The position numbers and the translations under genes are program-made. Below are positions 46,642 through 55,859 of a DNA stretch of 64,000 bases, piece after piece. The notes beneath the pieces were generated by a model. It was given only the letters and a program-made list of their open reading frames with translations, was not told where the DNA came from and did not search any database. Source of the DNA: Cupriavidus phytohabitans (GTDB lineage Bacteria > Pseudomonadota > Gammaproteobacteria > Burkholderiales > Burkholderiaceae); NCBI RefSeq assembly GCF_000426345.1, contig NZ_AUFE01000008.1:62001-126000 (forward strand). The letters run 5' to 3'. Position 1 is the first letter of the stretch; every line of letters begins with the position of its first letter.

Positions 46642-46934
46642 GTTCCAGGTGCTCGCCCTTTTCGTCCGTGGCGAAAGGGCAGTTCAACGGGAAACAGGGA
46701 GCCTTGCCAGCCGCGCGCCGGAAGGGCCAACCTGTGCTGCCCCCGCAACGGTAAGCGACCGCGTGCGCATTCGCCGGCGCCAGCCACTTCCGCAGCCAGC
46801 CTGCCGGAAGGGCGGCCGGCAACAACCGGGATCGCATCCCGGCCACATGCCCACGCAGGACCGGCCACACGCCACTGAACCTCAGGTTCGGGAAGGCGCC
46901 GGTTCCGAGTCGCCAGCCCGGATACCGGCCTGAA
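46642..46934 (+). promoter_or_regulatory. Cobalamin riboswitch
   Basis: The leader before btuB has the adenosylcobalamin-aptamer hallmarks in order: CAGGTGCTCG near the 5' end, AACAGGGAGCC, the B12 box GCTGCCCCCGCAACGGTAAG at 46736-46755, GCCACTG near 46870, GGGAAGGC and the terminal GATACCGGCCTG at 46921-46932. B12 binding should lower expression of btuB and the following genes. Confidence 0.95.
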
Positions 46935-46985
46935 CGCGGGCTGCCGCCCGTGCGCGGCACGCCTCATCGCCATATGGTCCGCGGG

Positions 46986-47005
46986 GGAACGGGCCCGGCC
47001 GTTCC
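46986..47005 (+). promoter_or_regulatory. Hairpin between riboswitch and btuB start
   Basis: GGAACGG and CCGTTCC pair around GCCCGG, ending 16 bases before the btuB ATG. With no T tract and no clear ribosome site nearby, it may be part of the expression platform that controls translation. Confidence 0.55.
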
Positions 47006-47021
47006 TACCTAGTCCTGCATC

Positions 47022-48929
47022 ATGCGTTCATCGCTCCACAGGTCGACCCGCCCGGCAGCCCCGGCGGTGCGTCCGCTCGTGCCCGCAACCTCGTCTGCGA
47101 TTGCGGCAGCCATTGCCTCGTTCACCCTGGTCCCGGCCACCTCGTTCGCGCAAGCCGCCGACAGCGGCACCGCCCAACAGCTGGCCCCGGTGGTGGTGAC
47201 TTCCACCCGCACCGCGCAATCCATTACCGAGGCGCTGCCGCACACGACGGTGGTGACGCAGGAAGATATCGTCAATTCGCAAGCGCCGGACCTGCGCACG
47301 CTGCTGCGCAACCAGGCCGGCGTGGAATTCTCGGCCAATGGCGGCATGGGCAGCAACACCACGCTGTTCATGCGCGGCGCCAATTCCAACCAGACGCTGA
47401 TCCTGATCGATGGCGTGCGCGTGTCGGCGGCCAGCAGCGGCACCGCGCAGCTGGCCAACATCCTGCCCGACCAGATCGACCGGATCGAGGTGGTGCGCGG
47501 CAACGTGTCGGCACTGTACGGCTCGGACGCGATCGGCGGCGTGGTGCAGATCTTTACCAAGAGCGGCGCGGGCCAGGCTCCGGCGGCCAATGCGTCGGTG
47601 GAGTACGGCAGCAACAACACGCGCCAGGGTACCGTTGGCTACGGCGGGCAGGTCGGCGATACCTCCTTCAACCTGACCGGTTCGGCGTTCAAGACCGACG
47701 GCTTCTCGTCGATCAATACGCAGCAGGCGCCGGGCGCCAACCCCAACGACAACCCGTACGAGAACCAGAGCGTGTCGGGCCAGGTGAAGCACCGCTTCAC
47801 GCCCGACTGGGATGCGGGCTTCAGCGGCTACTACTCGAAGAGCAAGCTGTCGTTCGACAGCGCCTTCGGCCGCCCGACCGACGACAACCGCACCAACAGC
47901 GAGCTGTATGCGCTGTCGGCCTTCGTCAACGGCAAGGTCGGCGCCGACTGGACCACGCACTTCAAGCTGTCGCAGAGCGCGGACAACAGCGACACTTTCC
48001 TCAACGGACGTCCCAACGGCACCTTCAATACCCGCAACCGCCAGTTCAACTGGCAGAACGAGTATGCGGTCGCCGCCAACCACACGCTGCTGTTCGGCAC
48101 CGACTACCTGCAGCAGGAGCTGGTTTCGAGCGCCTACGGCGCGCCCACGCGCAACGTGTTCTCGGTGTTCGGTGGCTATGACGGGCGCATCGGCAAGCAC
48201 CAGCTGCAGCTCAACGCGCGCAATGACCACTATTCCGACTTCGGCAACCAAAGCAGTTTCTTCGCCGGCTACGGCTATAACGTGACCGATGCGTTCAAGC
48301 TGATCGCCAACGTCAGCAACGCCTTCCGCGCGCCGACCTTCAACGAGCTGTACTTCCCCAATTTCGGCCAGCCCAACCTGCAGCCCGAGCGCGCCAGGTC
48401 GGTCGAGGCGGGCGTGCAGTACACCACCGCCACGGCGGGGCTGCTGCGCGTGACGGCGTTCGAGACCCGTTACGACGACCTGATCGTGTCGGCGCTGCAG
48501 CCCAACGGCATGTTCCTGGCCGAGAATGTCAACAAGGCCAAGGTGCAGGGCATCGAGGCGTCGTGGCGCGCCACCGTCTACGGCACCGACCTCGGCGCCA
48601 GCGTGACCTTCCAGAATCCGGTCGACGAGCAGAACAACACCCAGCTGCTGCGCCGCGCCCGCCGCCATGCCGCGCTCGACGTGGGCCGCAACTTCGGCAA
48701 CTGGCGCTTCGGCGGCGAATGGCTGGTATCGTCGTCGCGCATGGATGCCGGCTCGCGCCGCCTGGGCGGATACGGTATCGTCAACCTCAACGCTCGCTAC
48801 AACATCGACAAGCAATGGTTCGTTGCCGCCCGCGTCGAAAACCTGTTCGACAAGGACTACCAGCTCGCCTACCCCTACAACACGCAGGGGCGCGCGGGCT
48901 TCATCACGCTGGGCTGGCGCCAGCGATGA
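47022..48929 (+). CDS. btuB: TonB-dependent cobalamin receptor
   Basis: 635-residue outer-membrane receptor. A signal peptide of about 45 residues ends at SFAQA. The TonB box is near LAPVVVTSTRT, the plug domain follows (ALPHTTVVTQEDIVNSQAPD, GVRVSAASSGTAQLANILPD), then a beta-barrel ending in an aromatic-rich C-terminus (FITLGWRQR). An in-frame TAG 12 bases upstream fixes the ATG at 47022. The riboswitch leader supports B12 as ligand. Confidence 0.95.
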   Translation: MRSSLHRSTRPAAPAVRPLVPATSSAIAAAIASFTLVPATSFAQAADSGTAQQLAPVVVTSTRTAQSITEALPHTTVVTQEDIVNSQAPDLRTLLRNQAGVEFSANGGMGSNTTLFMRGANSNQTLILIDGVRVSAASSGTAQLANILPDQIDRIEVVRGNVSALYGSDAIGGVVQIFTKSGAGQAPAANASVEYGSNNTRQGTVGYGGQVGDTSFNLTGSAFKTDGFSSINTQQAPGANPNDNPYENQSVSGQVKHRFTPDWDAGFSGYYSKSKLSFDSAFGRPTDDNRTNSELYALSAFVNGKVGADWTTHFKLSQSADNSDTFLNGRPNGTFNTRNRQFNWQNEYAVAANHTLLFGTDYLQQELVSSAYGAPTRNVFSVFGGYDGRIGKHQLQLNARNDHYSDFGNQSSFFAGYGYNVTDAFKLIANVSNAFRAPTFNELYFPNFGQPNLQPERARSVEAGVQYTTATAGLLRVTAFETRYDDLIVSALQPNGMFLAENVNKAKVQGIEASWRATVYGTDLGASVTFQNPVDEQNNTQLLRRARRHAALDVGRNFGNWRFGGEWLVSSSRMDAGSRRLGGYGIVNLNARYNIDKQWFVAARVENLFDKDYQLAYPYNTQGRAGFITLGWRQR

Positions 48930-48944
48930 GCGCACGGGCGCGCC

Positions 48945-49964
48945 ATGTCTGAGTTCCGGCGCGCCGTGGCGTTGTGGCTGGCGCTCGCCCTGGCGTCAGT
49001 CGTAGTCTTCGCGGCCTCGCTCGCGCTGGGCAGCGTCTCGCTCGATGCGCGCGAACTGTGGCAGGCGCTCAGCGGTGCCGATACGGGCACCGACGGCGGC
49101 ACCGCCAGTGCCATCGTGCGCGAACTGCGCCTGCCGCGCGCGGCCGCGGCCTTTGCCTGCGGCGGGCTGCTGGCGCTGTCCGGCGCGCTGATGCAGGTGC
49201 TGCTGCGCAACCCGCTGGCCGAGCCTTACGTGCTGGGCGTCTCCGGCGGCGCGTCGGTCGGCGCCTTGCTGGCGATGCTGGTGCTGGCGCCGTGGTGGGG
49301 CGTGCAGATGGCCGCCGCGGTCGGCGCGCTGTGCTCGATGCTGCTGGTGGCAACGCTGGCGCGGCGCGACCTGCTGCACCCTCAGGTGCAGGGCGGCCAT
49401 CGCGAAGCCGGTGCGCGCTTGCTGCTGACAGGCGTGATCCTTGCCGCCGGCTGGGGCGCGGTGATCACGCTGATCCTTGCCGTGGCGCCGGAATCGCGGC
49501 TGCGCGGCATGCTGTTCTGGCTGACCGGCGACCTGGGCGGCACCGCCAGCTATGGCGGCGCGCTTGCCACGATGGTCGTCGCGCTGCTGCTCGCCATGCC
49601 GATGGCGCGCGCGCTCAACGTGATGCTGCTGGGCGAGACCGTGGCCCAGTCGCTGGGCGTGCGCGTGGGCCGGGTGCGGCTGCTGACCTTTCTGCTGGCC
49701 TCGGTGTGCATCGCGGTGGTCATCACTACCGCCGGTTCGATCGGCTTCGTCGGCCTGGTCGTGCCGCACCTGGTGCGGCTGGCGTGGGGCAACGACCAGC
49801 GCATGCTGCTGCCGGCAGCGGTGCTGCTGGGCGGTGCGCTGCTGATGGCGGCCGACCTGATCGCGCGCACCGTGATCGCCCCGGCACAGCTGCCGGTGGG
49901 CGTGATCACCGCGCTGCTGGGCGTGCCGACTTTCCTGTATCTGCTGTTGCGGAGGCCGCGATGA
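48945..49964 (+). CDS. btuC: Cobalamin ABC importer permease
   Basis: 339-residue FecCD-family permease with about ten membrane segments. Conserved blocks are LRLPRAAAAFACGGLLALSG, LRNPLAEPYVLGVSGGASVG and GSIGFVGLVVPHLVRL. It is 15 bases after btuB, with ATGA overlap to btuD. Sequence alone could also mean a siderophore permease; the riboswitch and neighbours decide for B12. Confidence 0.93.
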   Translation: MSEFRRAVALWLALALASVVVFAASLALGSVSLDARELWQALSGADTGTDGGTASAIVRELRLPRAAAAFACGGLLALSGALMQVLLRNPLAEPYVLGVSGGASVGALLAMLVLAPWWGVQMAAAVGALCSMLLVATLARRDLLHPQVQGGHREAGARLLLTGVILAAGWGAVITLILAVAPESRLRGMLFWLTGDLGGTASYGGALATMVVALLLAMPMARALNVMLLGETVAQSLGVRVGRVRLLTFLLASVCIAVVITTAGSIGFVGLVVPHLVRLAWGNDQRMLLPAAVLLGGALLMAADLIARTVIAPAQLPVGVITALLGVPTFLYLLLRRPR

Positions 49965-50809
49965 GCGCGAACGCCGATTGGTCGCAGCCGCTCGCGGCCT
50001 GCCCCGTGCTGGCGCTGCGCGAGGTGCGGCTGCGCACCGGCCAGCGCGTGCTGGTCGAGCACCTGACGCTGGACATCGGCCCCGGCCAGCTGTGGTGCAT
50101 CGCCGGGCCCAACGGCGCCGGCAAGTCCACGCTGATGACCGCGATGGCGGGGCTGCGCCACGTGGATGGCGGCGCTGTCGAGATCGATGGCAGGCCTGCC
50201 GTGCAGGTAGCGCCGTCGGCGCTGGCGCGACAGCGTGCCTACCTGCCGCAGGCAGTGCACGATACGTTCTCCATGTCGGTGCTCGATGCGGTGCGCGTAG
50301 GCCGCCACCCGCACCTGTCCGGCTGGGGCTGGACCGGCAGCGAGGACGACCGCGTCGTGCGCGACACGATCCGCGCCGTGGATATCGAGGCACTGGCGGC
50401 CCGCGACGTGCTGACGCTGTCCGGCGGCGAGCGGCAGCGCGCATCGCTGGCCGCGGCGCTGGCGCAGCAGGCGCCGCTGCTGCTGCTCGACGAGCCGGTC
50501 TCGCACCTCGACCTGCGCCACCAGATCCTGGTGCTGGAGCGGCTTGCCGCGCTGGCCCACGCCGGTCGCCACGCCATCGTGGTGATTCTGCACGACCTGA
50601 CGCTGGCGCTGCGCTACGCCACGCACGCCTTGCTGATGGCTGAGGACGGCACCGCGCTGCGCGGCCCGGCGGCACAGGTACTGACTCCCGAACATTGCTC
50701 CCGCGCGCTGTGCACCCGCATCGTCAGCGTCAGCGACGGCGTGCATACCGCACTGATTCCCGATGGCGCCCCGGCGCCGCGACTCTTTACGCAAGACCCG
50801 AACCCATGA
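49961..50809 (+). CDS. btuD: Cobalamin ABC importer ATPase
   Basis: 282-residue ATPase: Walker A GPNGAGKST, signature LSGGERQR, Walker B LLLLDEPVSHLDLRHQ, switch His in VVILHDLTLALRY. It overlaps btuC and cobO by ATGA on both sides. The N-terminal 20 residues are an extension relative to FepC-type proteins. Confidence 0.93.
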   Translation: MSANADWSQPLAACPVLALREVRLRTGQRVLVEHLTLDIGPGQLWCIAGPNGAGKSTLMTAMAGLRHVDGGAVEIDGRPAVQVAPSALARQRAYLPQAVHDTFSMSVLDAVRVGRHPHLSGWGWTGSEDDRVVRDTIRAVDIEALAARDVLTLSGGERQRASLAAALAQQAPLLLLDEPVSHLDLRHQILVLERLAALAHAGRHAIVVILHDLTLALRYATHALLMAEDGTALRGPAAQVLTPEHCSRALCTRIVSVSDGVHTALIPDGAPAPRLFTQDPNP

Positions 50810-51438
50810 CCGATTCCCACAACCCCGCCACCGACGACCCGGAGCGCGACGCGCGCCACAAGGCGCGCATGGCGCGCAAGAAAGAAGTGATCGACGCCAA
50901 AATCGCCGCCGCGCAGGACGAGCGTGGCGTGATCGTCATCACCACCGGTAACGGCAAGGGCAAGTCCAGCTCCGGCTTCGGCATGGTGGTGCGCGCGCTC
51001 GGCCACGGCATGCGTGCCGGCGTGGTGCAGTTCATCAAGGGCGCACAGCCGACCGGCGAAGAGATGTTCCTGCGCCGCTTCCCCGACGAATGTGCATTCC
51101 ACGTGATGGGCGAGGGCTATACCTGGGACACCCAGGACCGCGCGCGCGACGTGGCCAAGGCCGAAGCCGCGTGGGAAGTGGCGCGTGGCATGCTGCGCGA
51201 CCCGGCCATCGGGCTGGTGCTGCTCGACGAACTCAACATCGCGCTCAAGCTGCACTATCTTGATGTGGACCAGGTCATCGCCGACCTGCGCGCGCGACCG
51301 CCGATGCAGCACGTGGTCATCACCGGACGCGGCGCGCCGCCGGCACTGGTCGAGGCGGCCGATACCGTCACCGACATGACGCCGGTCAAGCACGCCTTCC
51401 AGCAGGGCATCAAGGCGCAGCGCGGCGTGGAAATGTAG
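50806..51438 (+). CDS. cobO: Cob(I)alamin/corrinoid adenosyltransferase
   Basis: 210-residue CobA/CobO-type (BtuR) adenosyltransferase that adds the 5'-deoxyadenosyl group to reduced corrinoids. The nucleotide loop is TTGNGKGKSSSGFGM, and VVQFIKGAQPTGEE and LLDELNIALK are further family blocks. The N-terminal lysine/arginine-rich helix is typical. Same reaction as cobA of Salmonella, but cobO is used to avoid confusion with the SUMT cobA above. Confidence 0.94.
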   Translation: MTDSHNPATDDPERDARHKARMARKKEVIDAKIAAAQDERGVIVITTGNGKGKSSSGFGMVVRALGHGMRAGVVQFIKGAQPTGEEMFLRRFPDECAFHVMGEGYTWDTQDRARDVAKAEAAWEVARGMLRDPAIGLVLLDELNIALKLHYLDVDQVIADLRARPPMQHVVITGRGAPPALVEAADTVTDMTPVKHAFQQGIKAQRGVEM

Positions 51439-51479
51439 CCCCGGTAGCCCCCGATACAGACTTCCAGAACCACAGCACC

Positions 51480-52520
51480 ATGCAGTTTCCCGAAATCACT
51501 CCCCTCGACAACACGCTGCGGCCCGCGCTGCAGGCCGCCATCGACGACAAGACCAAGCCGCTCGGCGCGCTCGGCCGACTCGAATCGCTGGCCCTGCAGC
51601 TTGGCCTGATCCTTGGCACGCAGCGGCCGGTGCTGCAGCGGCCGACGGTGATCGTCTTTGCCGCCGATCACGGCGTCGCCGACACGGGCGTCAGCGCCTA
51701 TCCGGCCGAGGTCACCGCGCAGATGGTCCGGAATTTCCTCGCCGGCGGCGCGGCGATCAATGTGTTCTCGCGCCAGCACGGCATTGCGCTGGAGATCGTC
51801 GACGCGGGCGTGCGCGTGCCGCTGCCGGCGGCACCCGGGCTGGTCAACTGCCGCATCGCCGACGGCACCCGCAACTTCGCGCAGGAACCGGCAATGACGC
51901 CGGAACAGGCCGCGGCGGCGATGACCGCCGGCATGGCGCGCGTGCTGCGCCATGCCCAGCAAGGCTGCAATGTGATCGGCTTCGGCGAGATGGGCATTGC
52001 CAATACCTCCGCCGCCGCTTGCCTGATGCAGCGGCTGACCGGGCTGCCGCTGGCCGACTGCATCGGCCGCGGCACGGGGCTCGACGATGCGGGCCTTGCA
52101 CGCAAGCGCGAGGTGCTGGAGGGCGCGCTCGCGCTGCACGCCGAGGCGCAGGCACCGCTCGATGTGCTGGCGACGTTCGGCGGCTTCGAGATCGCGATGA
52201 TGGCAGGCGCCTTCCTCGCCGCCGCGGCCAGCCGCATGGTGATCCTGGTCGACGGCTTTATCGCCTCGGCCGCGCTGCTGGTGGCGCAGCGCATCGACCC
52301 CAACGTGCTGCAGTACTGCGTGTTCACGCATTGCTCGCACGAGCGCGGCCACCGCGCGCTGCTGGACCACTTCGGCGCGGAACCGCTGCTGGCGCTGGAC
52401 CTGCGCCTGGGCGAGGGCACCGGCGCGGCGCTGGCGTGGCCGCTGCTCGCGTCCGCGGTCGCGTTCCTCAACGAGATGGCGACCTTCAGCGGCGCCGGCG
52501 TCAGCACGGCCTCGGCATGA
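51480..52520 (+). CDS. cobT: Nicotinate-nucleotide-dimethylbenzimidazole phosphoribosyltransferase
   Basis: 346-residue enzyme activating lower-ligand base for the nucleotide loop. TKPLGALGRLE near the N-terminus, VFAADHGVADTGVSAYPAEV, GFGEMGIANTSAAACLM and the late LRLGEGTGAALAWPLL are all conserved; the glutamate in LGEGTG is the catalytic base. The stop overlaps cobS. Confidence 0.95.
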   Translation: MQFPEITPLDNTLRPALQAAIDDKTKPLGALGRLESLALQLGLILGTQRPVLQRPTVIVFAADHGVADTGVSAYPAEVTAQMVRNFLAGGAAINVFSRQHGIALEIVDAGVRVPLPAAPGLVNCRIADGTRNFAQEPAMTPEQAAAAMTAGMARVLRHAQQGCNVIGFGEMGIANTSAAACLMQRLTGLPLADCIGRGTGLDDAGLARKREVLEGALALHAEAQAPLDVLATFGGFEIAMMAGAFLAAAASRMVILVDGFIASAALLVAQRIDPNVLQYCVFTHCSHERGHRALLDHFGAEPLLALDLRLGEGTGAALAWPLLASAVAFLNEMATFSGAGVSTASA

Positions 52521-53341
52521 GCGTGCCGTCCGACCCCGCGCCCACGCCTGCCGGTCCCGGTGGCATGGGCGGTGAATTGCGCTACTTTTTTACTGCGCTG
52601 GGCTATTTCACGCGTGTGCCGCTGCCGGGCCGGCTGGCACGATGGGTCGGATTCGAGCCACATTACCTGCATGCCGCAGCGCGTTATTTCCCGCTGGTAG
52701 GCCTGCTGGTCGGCGGCGCCGGGGCGCTGGTCACGTGGGGCGCGCTGCAGTGGTGGCCGATCGGCGTGGCGGTGCTGCTGGGGATGGCAGCCACGCTGCT
52801 GCTGACCGGCGCCTTTCATGAGGACGGCCTGGCCGACTGCGTCGATGCCTTCGGCGGCGCATGGCAGCGCGAAGACGTGCTGCGCATCATGCACGACTCG
52901 CGCATCGGCGCGTTCGGTGCCATCGCGCTGGCGGTGGCGCTGCTGCTCAAGTGGCAACTGCTGGTGGCGATCGGCACGCAGGGCGGGCCGGCGATATTGC
53001 TGGCGGTGCTGGTGGGCGCGCACGCCGCCAGCCGCGCGATGGCGGTCAGCTACCTCGCCACGCTGCAGTACGTGCGTGCGGAAGGCAAGGCCAAGCCGGT
53101 GGCGCAGCGGCTCGCCGGCGTGGGGTTGGGGTTCGCGCTGCTGTGCGGAGCGGCGCCACTGTGGCTGGTATCGCCATCCTTCTTCGCGGCGGCCTTGGTG
53201 GCACTGCTCGTGTTGCGCGTGCTGCTCGGCCGCTACTTCGTGCGCCGCATCGGCGGCTATACCGGCGATTGCCTCGGCATGGCCCAGCAGTGCGCGGAGA
53301 TCCTGATCTACCTGGTGGCATCGGCATGGACCTGGTCCTGA
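52517..53341 (+). CDS. cobS: Adenosylcobinamide-GDP ribazoletransferase
   Basis: 274-residue membrane enzyme (cobalamin synthase) joining adenosylcobinamide-GDP with alpha-ribazole. About six membrane segments; FFTALGYFTRVPLP and AFHEDGLADCVDAFGGAW (conserved acidic site) identify the family. Overlaps cobT by ATGA and cobC by 16 bases. Confidence 0.94.
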   Translation: MSVPSDPAPTPAGPGGMGGELRYFFTALGYFTRVPLPGRLARWVGFEPHYLHAAARYFPLVGLLVGGAGALVTWGALQWWPIGVAVLLGMAATLLLTGAFHEDGLADCVDAFGGAWQREDVLRIMHDSRIGAFGAIALAVALLLKWQLLVAIGTQGGPAILLAVLVGAHAASRAMAVSYLATLQYVRAEGKAKPVAQRLAGVGLGFALLCGAAPLWLVSPSFFAAALVALLVLRVLLGRYFVRRIGGYTGDCLGMAQQCAEILIYLVASAWTWS

Positions 53342-53907
53342 TCCGCCATGCGCAGCCGGAGGTGGCTGCGGGCACCTGCTACGGCTGCCTCGATCTGCCG
53401 CTGGTGTCGCCGCTGACGCCGGTTGCCGCGCAGATCGCGACGGGCCTGCCGGCGCCGGCGCGCATCGTCAGCAGCCCGCTGGCGCGAGCGCTCGGGACAG
53501 CGCAGGCGCTGGCACAGACCTTGCCGGCCGGCGTGCCGGCCATCGCCATCGAACCGCTGTTGCGCGAGCTGGACTTCGGCAATTGGGAAGGTGTTGCGTG
53601 GGACGCGATCGACCGCGCTGCGCTGGACCAGTGGGCCGCCGACCTGCTGCATGCGCGCCCGCATGGCGGCGAGTCGCCGGCGCAGGCGATGGCGCGCGTT
53701 GCCGGCTGGGCCGATGCGCTCGACGTGCGGGACGATCGCTGCCTGTGGGTGGTCGGCCATGCCGGGCCGATGCGCATGCTCGCCGCGCACTGGCTTGGCG
53801 TGCCGCTGTCGGTGACGGTCAACTGGACGCTGGGCTTCGGCGCGAGCTGCCGCTTCCGGCTGGGCCCGGATGGAGCGCGGCTCGAATGGTGGAACCGCGG
53901 CGGCTGA
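53326..53907 (+). CDS. cobC: Alpha-ribazole phosphatase, histidine phosphatase family
   Basis: 193-residue phosphatase removing the 5'-phosphate in nucleotide-loop assembly. The phosphohistidine motif is LIRHAQPE, with Ala instead of the usual Gly of RHG, and the second half has VVGHAGPMRML. Assigned to CobC by location between cobS and btuF. Its stop directly abuts the convergent btuF stop with no gap. Confidence 0.87.
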   Translation: MDLVLIRHAQPEVAAGTCYGCLDLPLVSPLTPVAAQIATGLPAPARIVSSPLARALGTAQALAQTLPAGVPAIAIEPLLRELDFGNWEGVAWDAIDRAALDQWAADLLHARPHGGESPAQAMARVAGWADALDVRDDRCLWVVGHAGPMRMLAAHWLGVPLSVTVNWTLGFGASCRFRLGPDGARLEWWNRGG

Positions 53908-54822
53908 TCAGCGTGCCGGGCGCCGGCTGCGCGCCACGTCGAGGTCCTTGCAGATCTGCTCGATGCCTTGCACCACGCGCGGGCCGGCGCGGTTGACCAG
54001 GTCGCCGTCGATCACGAACAGGTTGTTGCGCGCCACCGCGGTGATTTGCTTCCAGCGCTGCCACATCGCATAGTCGGGCAGCGGCTGGTCCGAGCGCGTG
54101 GCGCCCATGCCCGCGGTCAGCATGGCTTCCGGATTGCCCGCCACCACCGCCTCGACCGACACCGTCGGCACCAGCGGCGTCTCGGCCCCGAACAGGTTGC
54201 GCCCGCCGCACAGCGCCAGCATGTCGCTGACCAGGTGCTGGCCGTTGAGCGTCATCAGCGGCTGCTGCCAGACCTGGTAGAACACAGTCACCGGGGGCCG
54301 CGTGGCGTAGGTCTTGCGCAATGTCTCCACCTGCTGGCGGAAATTGTCGGCGGCGCGGCGCGCGGTTGTTGCCGTGCCGAGCAGCGTGCCCAGCTTCTCC
54401 AGGTTTTCCGGGATCGATGCCAGCTTGCGCGGCTCGCTGTAGAACAGCGGCAGGCCGAGCGCGCGCAGGCGGTCGGTCTGCTTCTGCGCGTTGCCATGGC
54501 GCCAGACCACGATCAGGTCCGGCTTGAGCGCGGCGATGCGCTCAAGGTCCAGCGCCTTGTTGTCGCCGACACGCGGGATGTCGCGCGCCTGCGGCGGGTA
54601 GTCGCTGTAGTGGACCGTGCCGACGATGCGGTCGCCGCCGCCGGCGGCAAAGATCATCTCGGTCACGTGCGGTGCCAGCGAGACCACGCGGCGCGCCGGC
54701 TGGGCCAGCGTAATGGTCTGGCCGGCATCGTCGACCACCGATACGGCCGCTTGCGCAGAGGGTGCGGCAAGCAGGGCGGTAGCGACCACCGTCATGGCAA
54801 TGGCGGATTTCAGTGCGTGCAT
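53908..54822 (-). CDS. btuF: Cobalamin periplasmic binding protein
   Basis: 304 residues with a Sec signal peptide (cleavage after AQA near residue 26) and a type III binding fold: RRVVSLAPHVTEMIFAAGGG, LIVVWRHGNA and VFYQVWQQPLMTL. The vitamin-B12 family is favoured over siderophore receptors by the context. It is the terminal gene of the minus-strand group and apart from btuCD. Confidence 0.92.
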   Translation of the reverse strand: MHALKSAIAMTVVATALLAAPSAQAAVSVVDDAGQTITLAQPARRVVSLAPHVTEMIFAAGGGDRIVGTVHYSDYPPQARDIPRVGDNKALDLERIAALKPDLIVVWRHGNAQKQTDRLRALGLPLFYSEPRKLASIPENLEKLGTLLGTATTARRAADNFRQQVETLRKTYATRPPVTVFYQVWQQPLMTLNGQHLVSDMLALCGGRNLFGAETPLVPTVSVEAVVAGNPEAMLTAGMGATRSDQPLPDYAMWQRWKQITAVARNNLFVIDGDLVNRAGPRVVQGIEQICKDLDVARSRRPAR

Positions 54823-54830
54823 GGTGAGGG

Positions 54831-55859
54831 TCAGGCGATTACAGCGGCCAGGGCGGCCAGCGCGGCATCGAGCCGTTGCCAGCTTTCGGGCCGGTCAGGC
54901 GGCAGGCCCAGGCGCAGGCCTGGCAGGCAACCGCCGGCGGCTTCGAAGTATCGGGTCCAGATGCCATCGCGCGCCAGCGCTTCGTGCAGCGCCAGCGCCT
55001 CGGCATGCGGTACCCAGCAAAACAACGGGTGCACCACGGCGCTCAGCCCGTGGCGCGCCAGCAGCGTGCCGAGCCGCGCGCCGGACAGGCGCAGCTGCGC
55101 CCGCGTGGCTTCCTGCCACTGGCGGTCCGCCAGCGCATGGCGGGCGACGGCGCGCGCCGGCCCCGAGACGGTCCAGTGGCCCAGCCGCTCATGCAGCGCA
55201 TCGAGCAACGGCTGGTGCGCCAGCACGAAGCCGCAGCGGATACCGGCAAGACCATAGAACTTGCCGATCGAGCGCAGCACTACCAGTCCTTCGGCGCCGC
55301 TGTGCGCGGCGACCGATGCCGCGGGCAGGCAATCGATAAAGGCTTCATCGACCAGCAGCGTGCCGCCGCGACCTGCCAGCGCGGCATGCCAGCGCAGCAA
55401 CGTCGCCGGCGGCAGCAGCCGCGCGGTCGGGTTGTTGGGATTGACGACTACCAGATGGTCGAGCGCATCCGCAAGGTCCGCGCGGGTGAAGTCCGCTTCG
55501 TCCAGCGGCACCACCGTGTGCCCGGGCGCGGCGAAGGCCGGTGCGTACTCGCTGTAGCCGAGCGCGGCAATCCCGACGCGCCCCGGCCGCAGCAGGCCTG
55601 GCAGCGTGCGGATCGCGGCCTGCGAGCCGGCTACCGGCAACGCCTGCGGCGCGCCGAAGGCCTGCGCGGCCAGCTCTGCGAGCCCATCCCCGTCCTGCGG
55701 CAGCCGCTGCCACGCGGAAGCGGGCAGCGCCGGCACGGGATAGCCGTCGGGATGGATGCCGGTGGACAAGTCGAGCCAGTCGGCTTCGGCGCGGCCGTAG
55801 CGGTGCACCGCGGCCAGCAGGTTGCCGCCATGGCGGATCGGGGGGAGGGCAGGGCTCAC
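54831..55859 (-). CDS. cobD: L-threonine-O-3-phosphate decarboxylase
   Basis: 342-residue PLP enzyme making (R)-1-amino-2-propanol phosphate for the B12 side chain. Aminotransferase-fold blocks LDLSTGIHPDGYPVP, VVVNPNNPTARLL and LVDEAFIDCLP are present, with PLP lysine in LRSIGKFYGLAGIRCGF. GTG start at 55859 is set by the four-base GTGA overlap with cbiB. Also named cobC in some genomes. Confidence 0.92.
   Translation of the reverse strand: MSPALPPIRHGGNLLAAVHRYGRAEADWLDLSTGIHPDGYPVPALPASAWQRLPQDGDGLAELAAQAFGAPQALPVAGSQAAIRTLPGLLRPGRVGIAALGYSEYAPAFAAPGHTVVPLDEADFTRADLADALDHLVVVNPNNPTARLLPPATLLRWHAALAGRGGTLLVDEAFIDCLPAASVAAHSGAEGLVVLRSIGKFYGLAGIRCGFVLAHQPLLDALHERLGHWTVSGPARAVARHALADRQWQEATRAQLRLSGARLGTLLARHGLSAVVHPLFCWVPHAEALALHEALARDGIWTRYFEAAGGCLPGLRLGLPPDRPESWQRLDAALAALAAVIA

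Noticed and set aside
46606-46960. Small open frames overlapping the btuB leader
   Set aside because: They coincide with the cobalamin aptamer, whose conserved boxes explain the sequence.
47028-48935. Minus-strand open frame spanning all of btuB
   Set aside because: Mirror of the btuB codon pattern; no start signal or domain.
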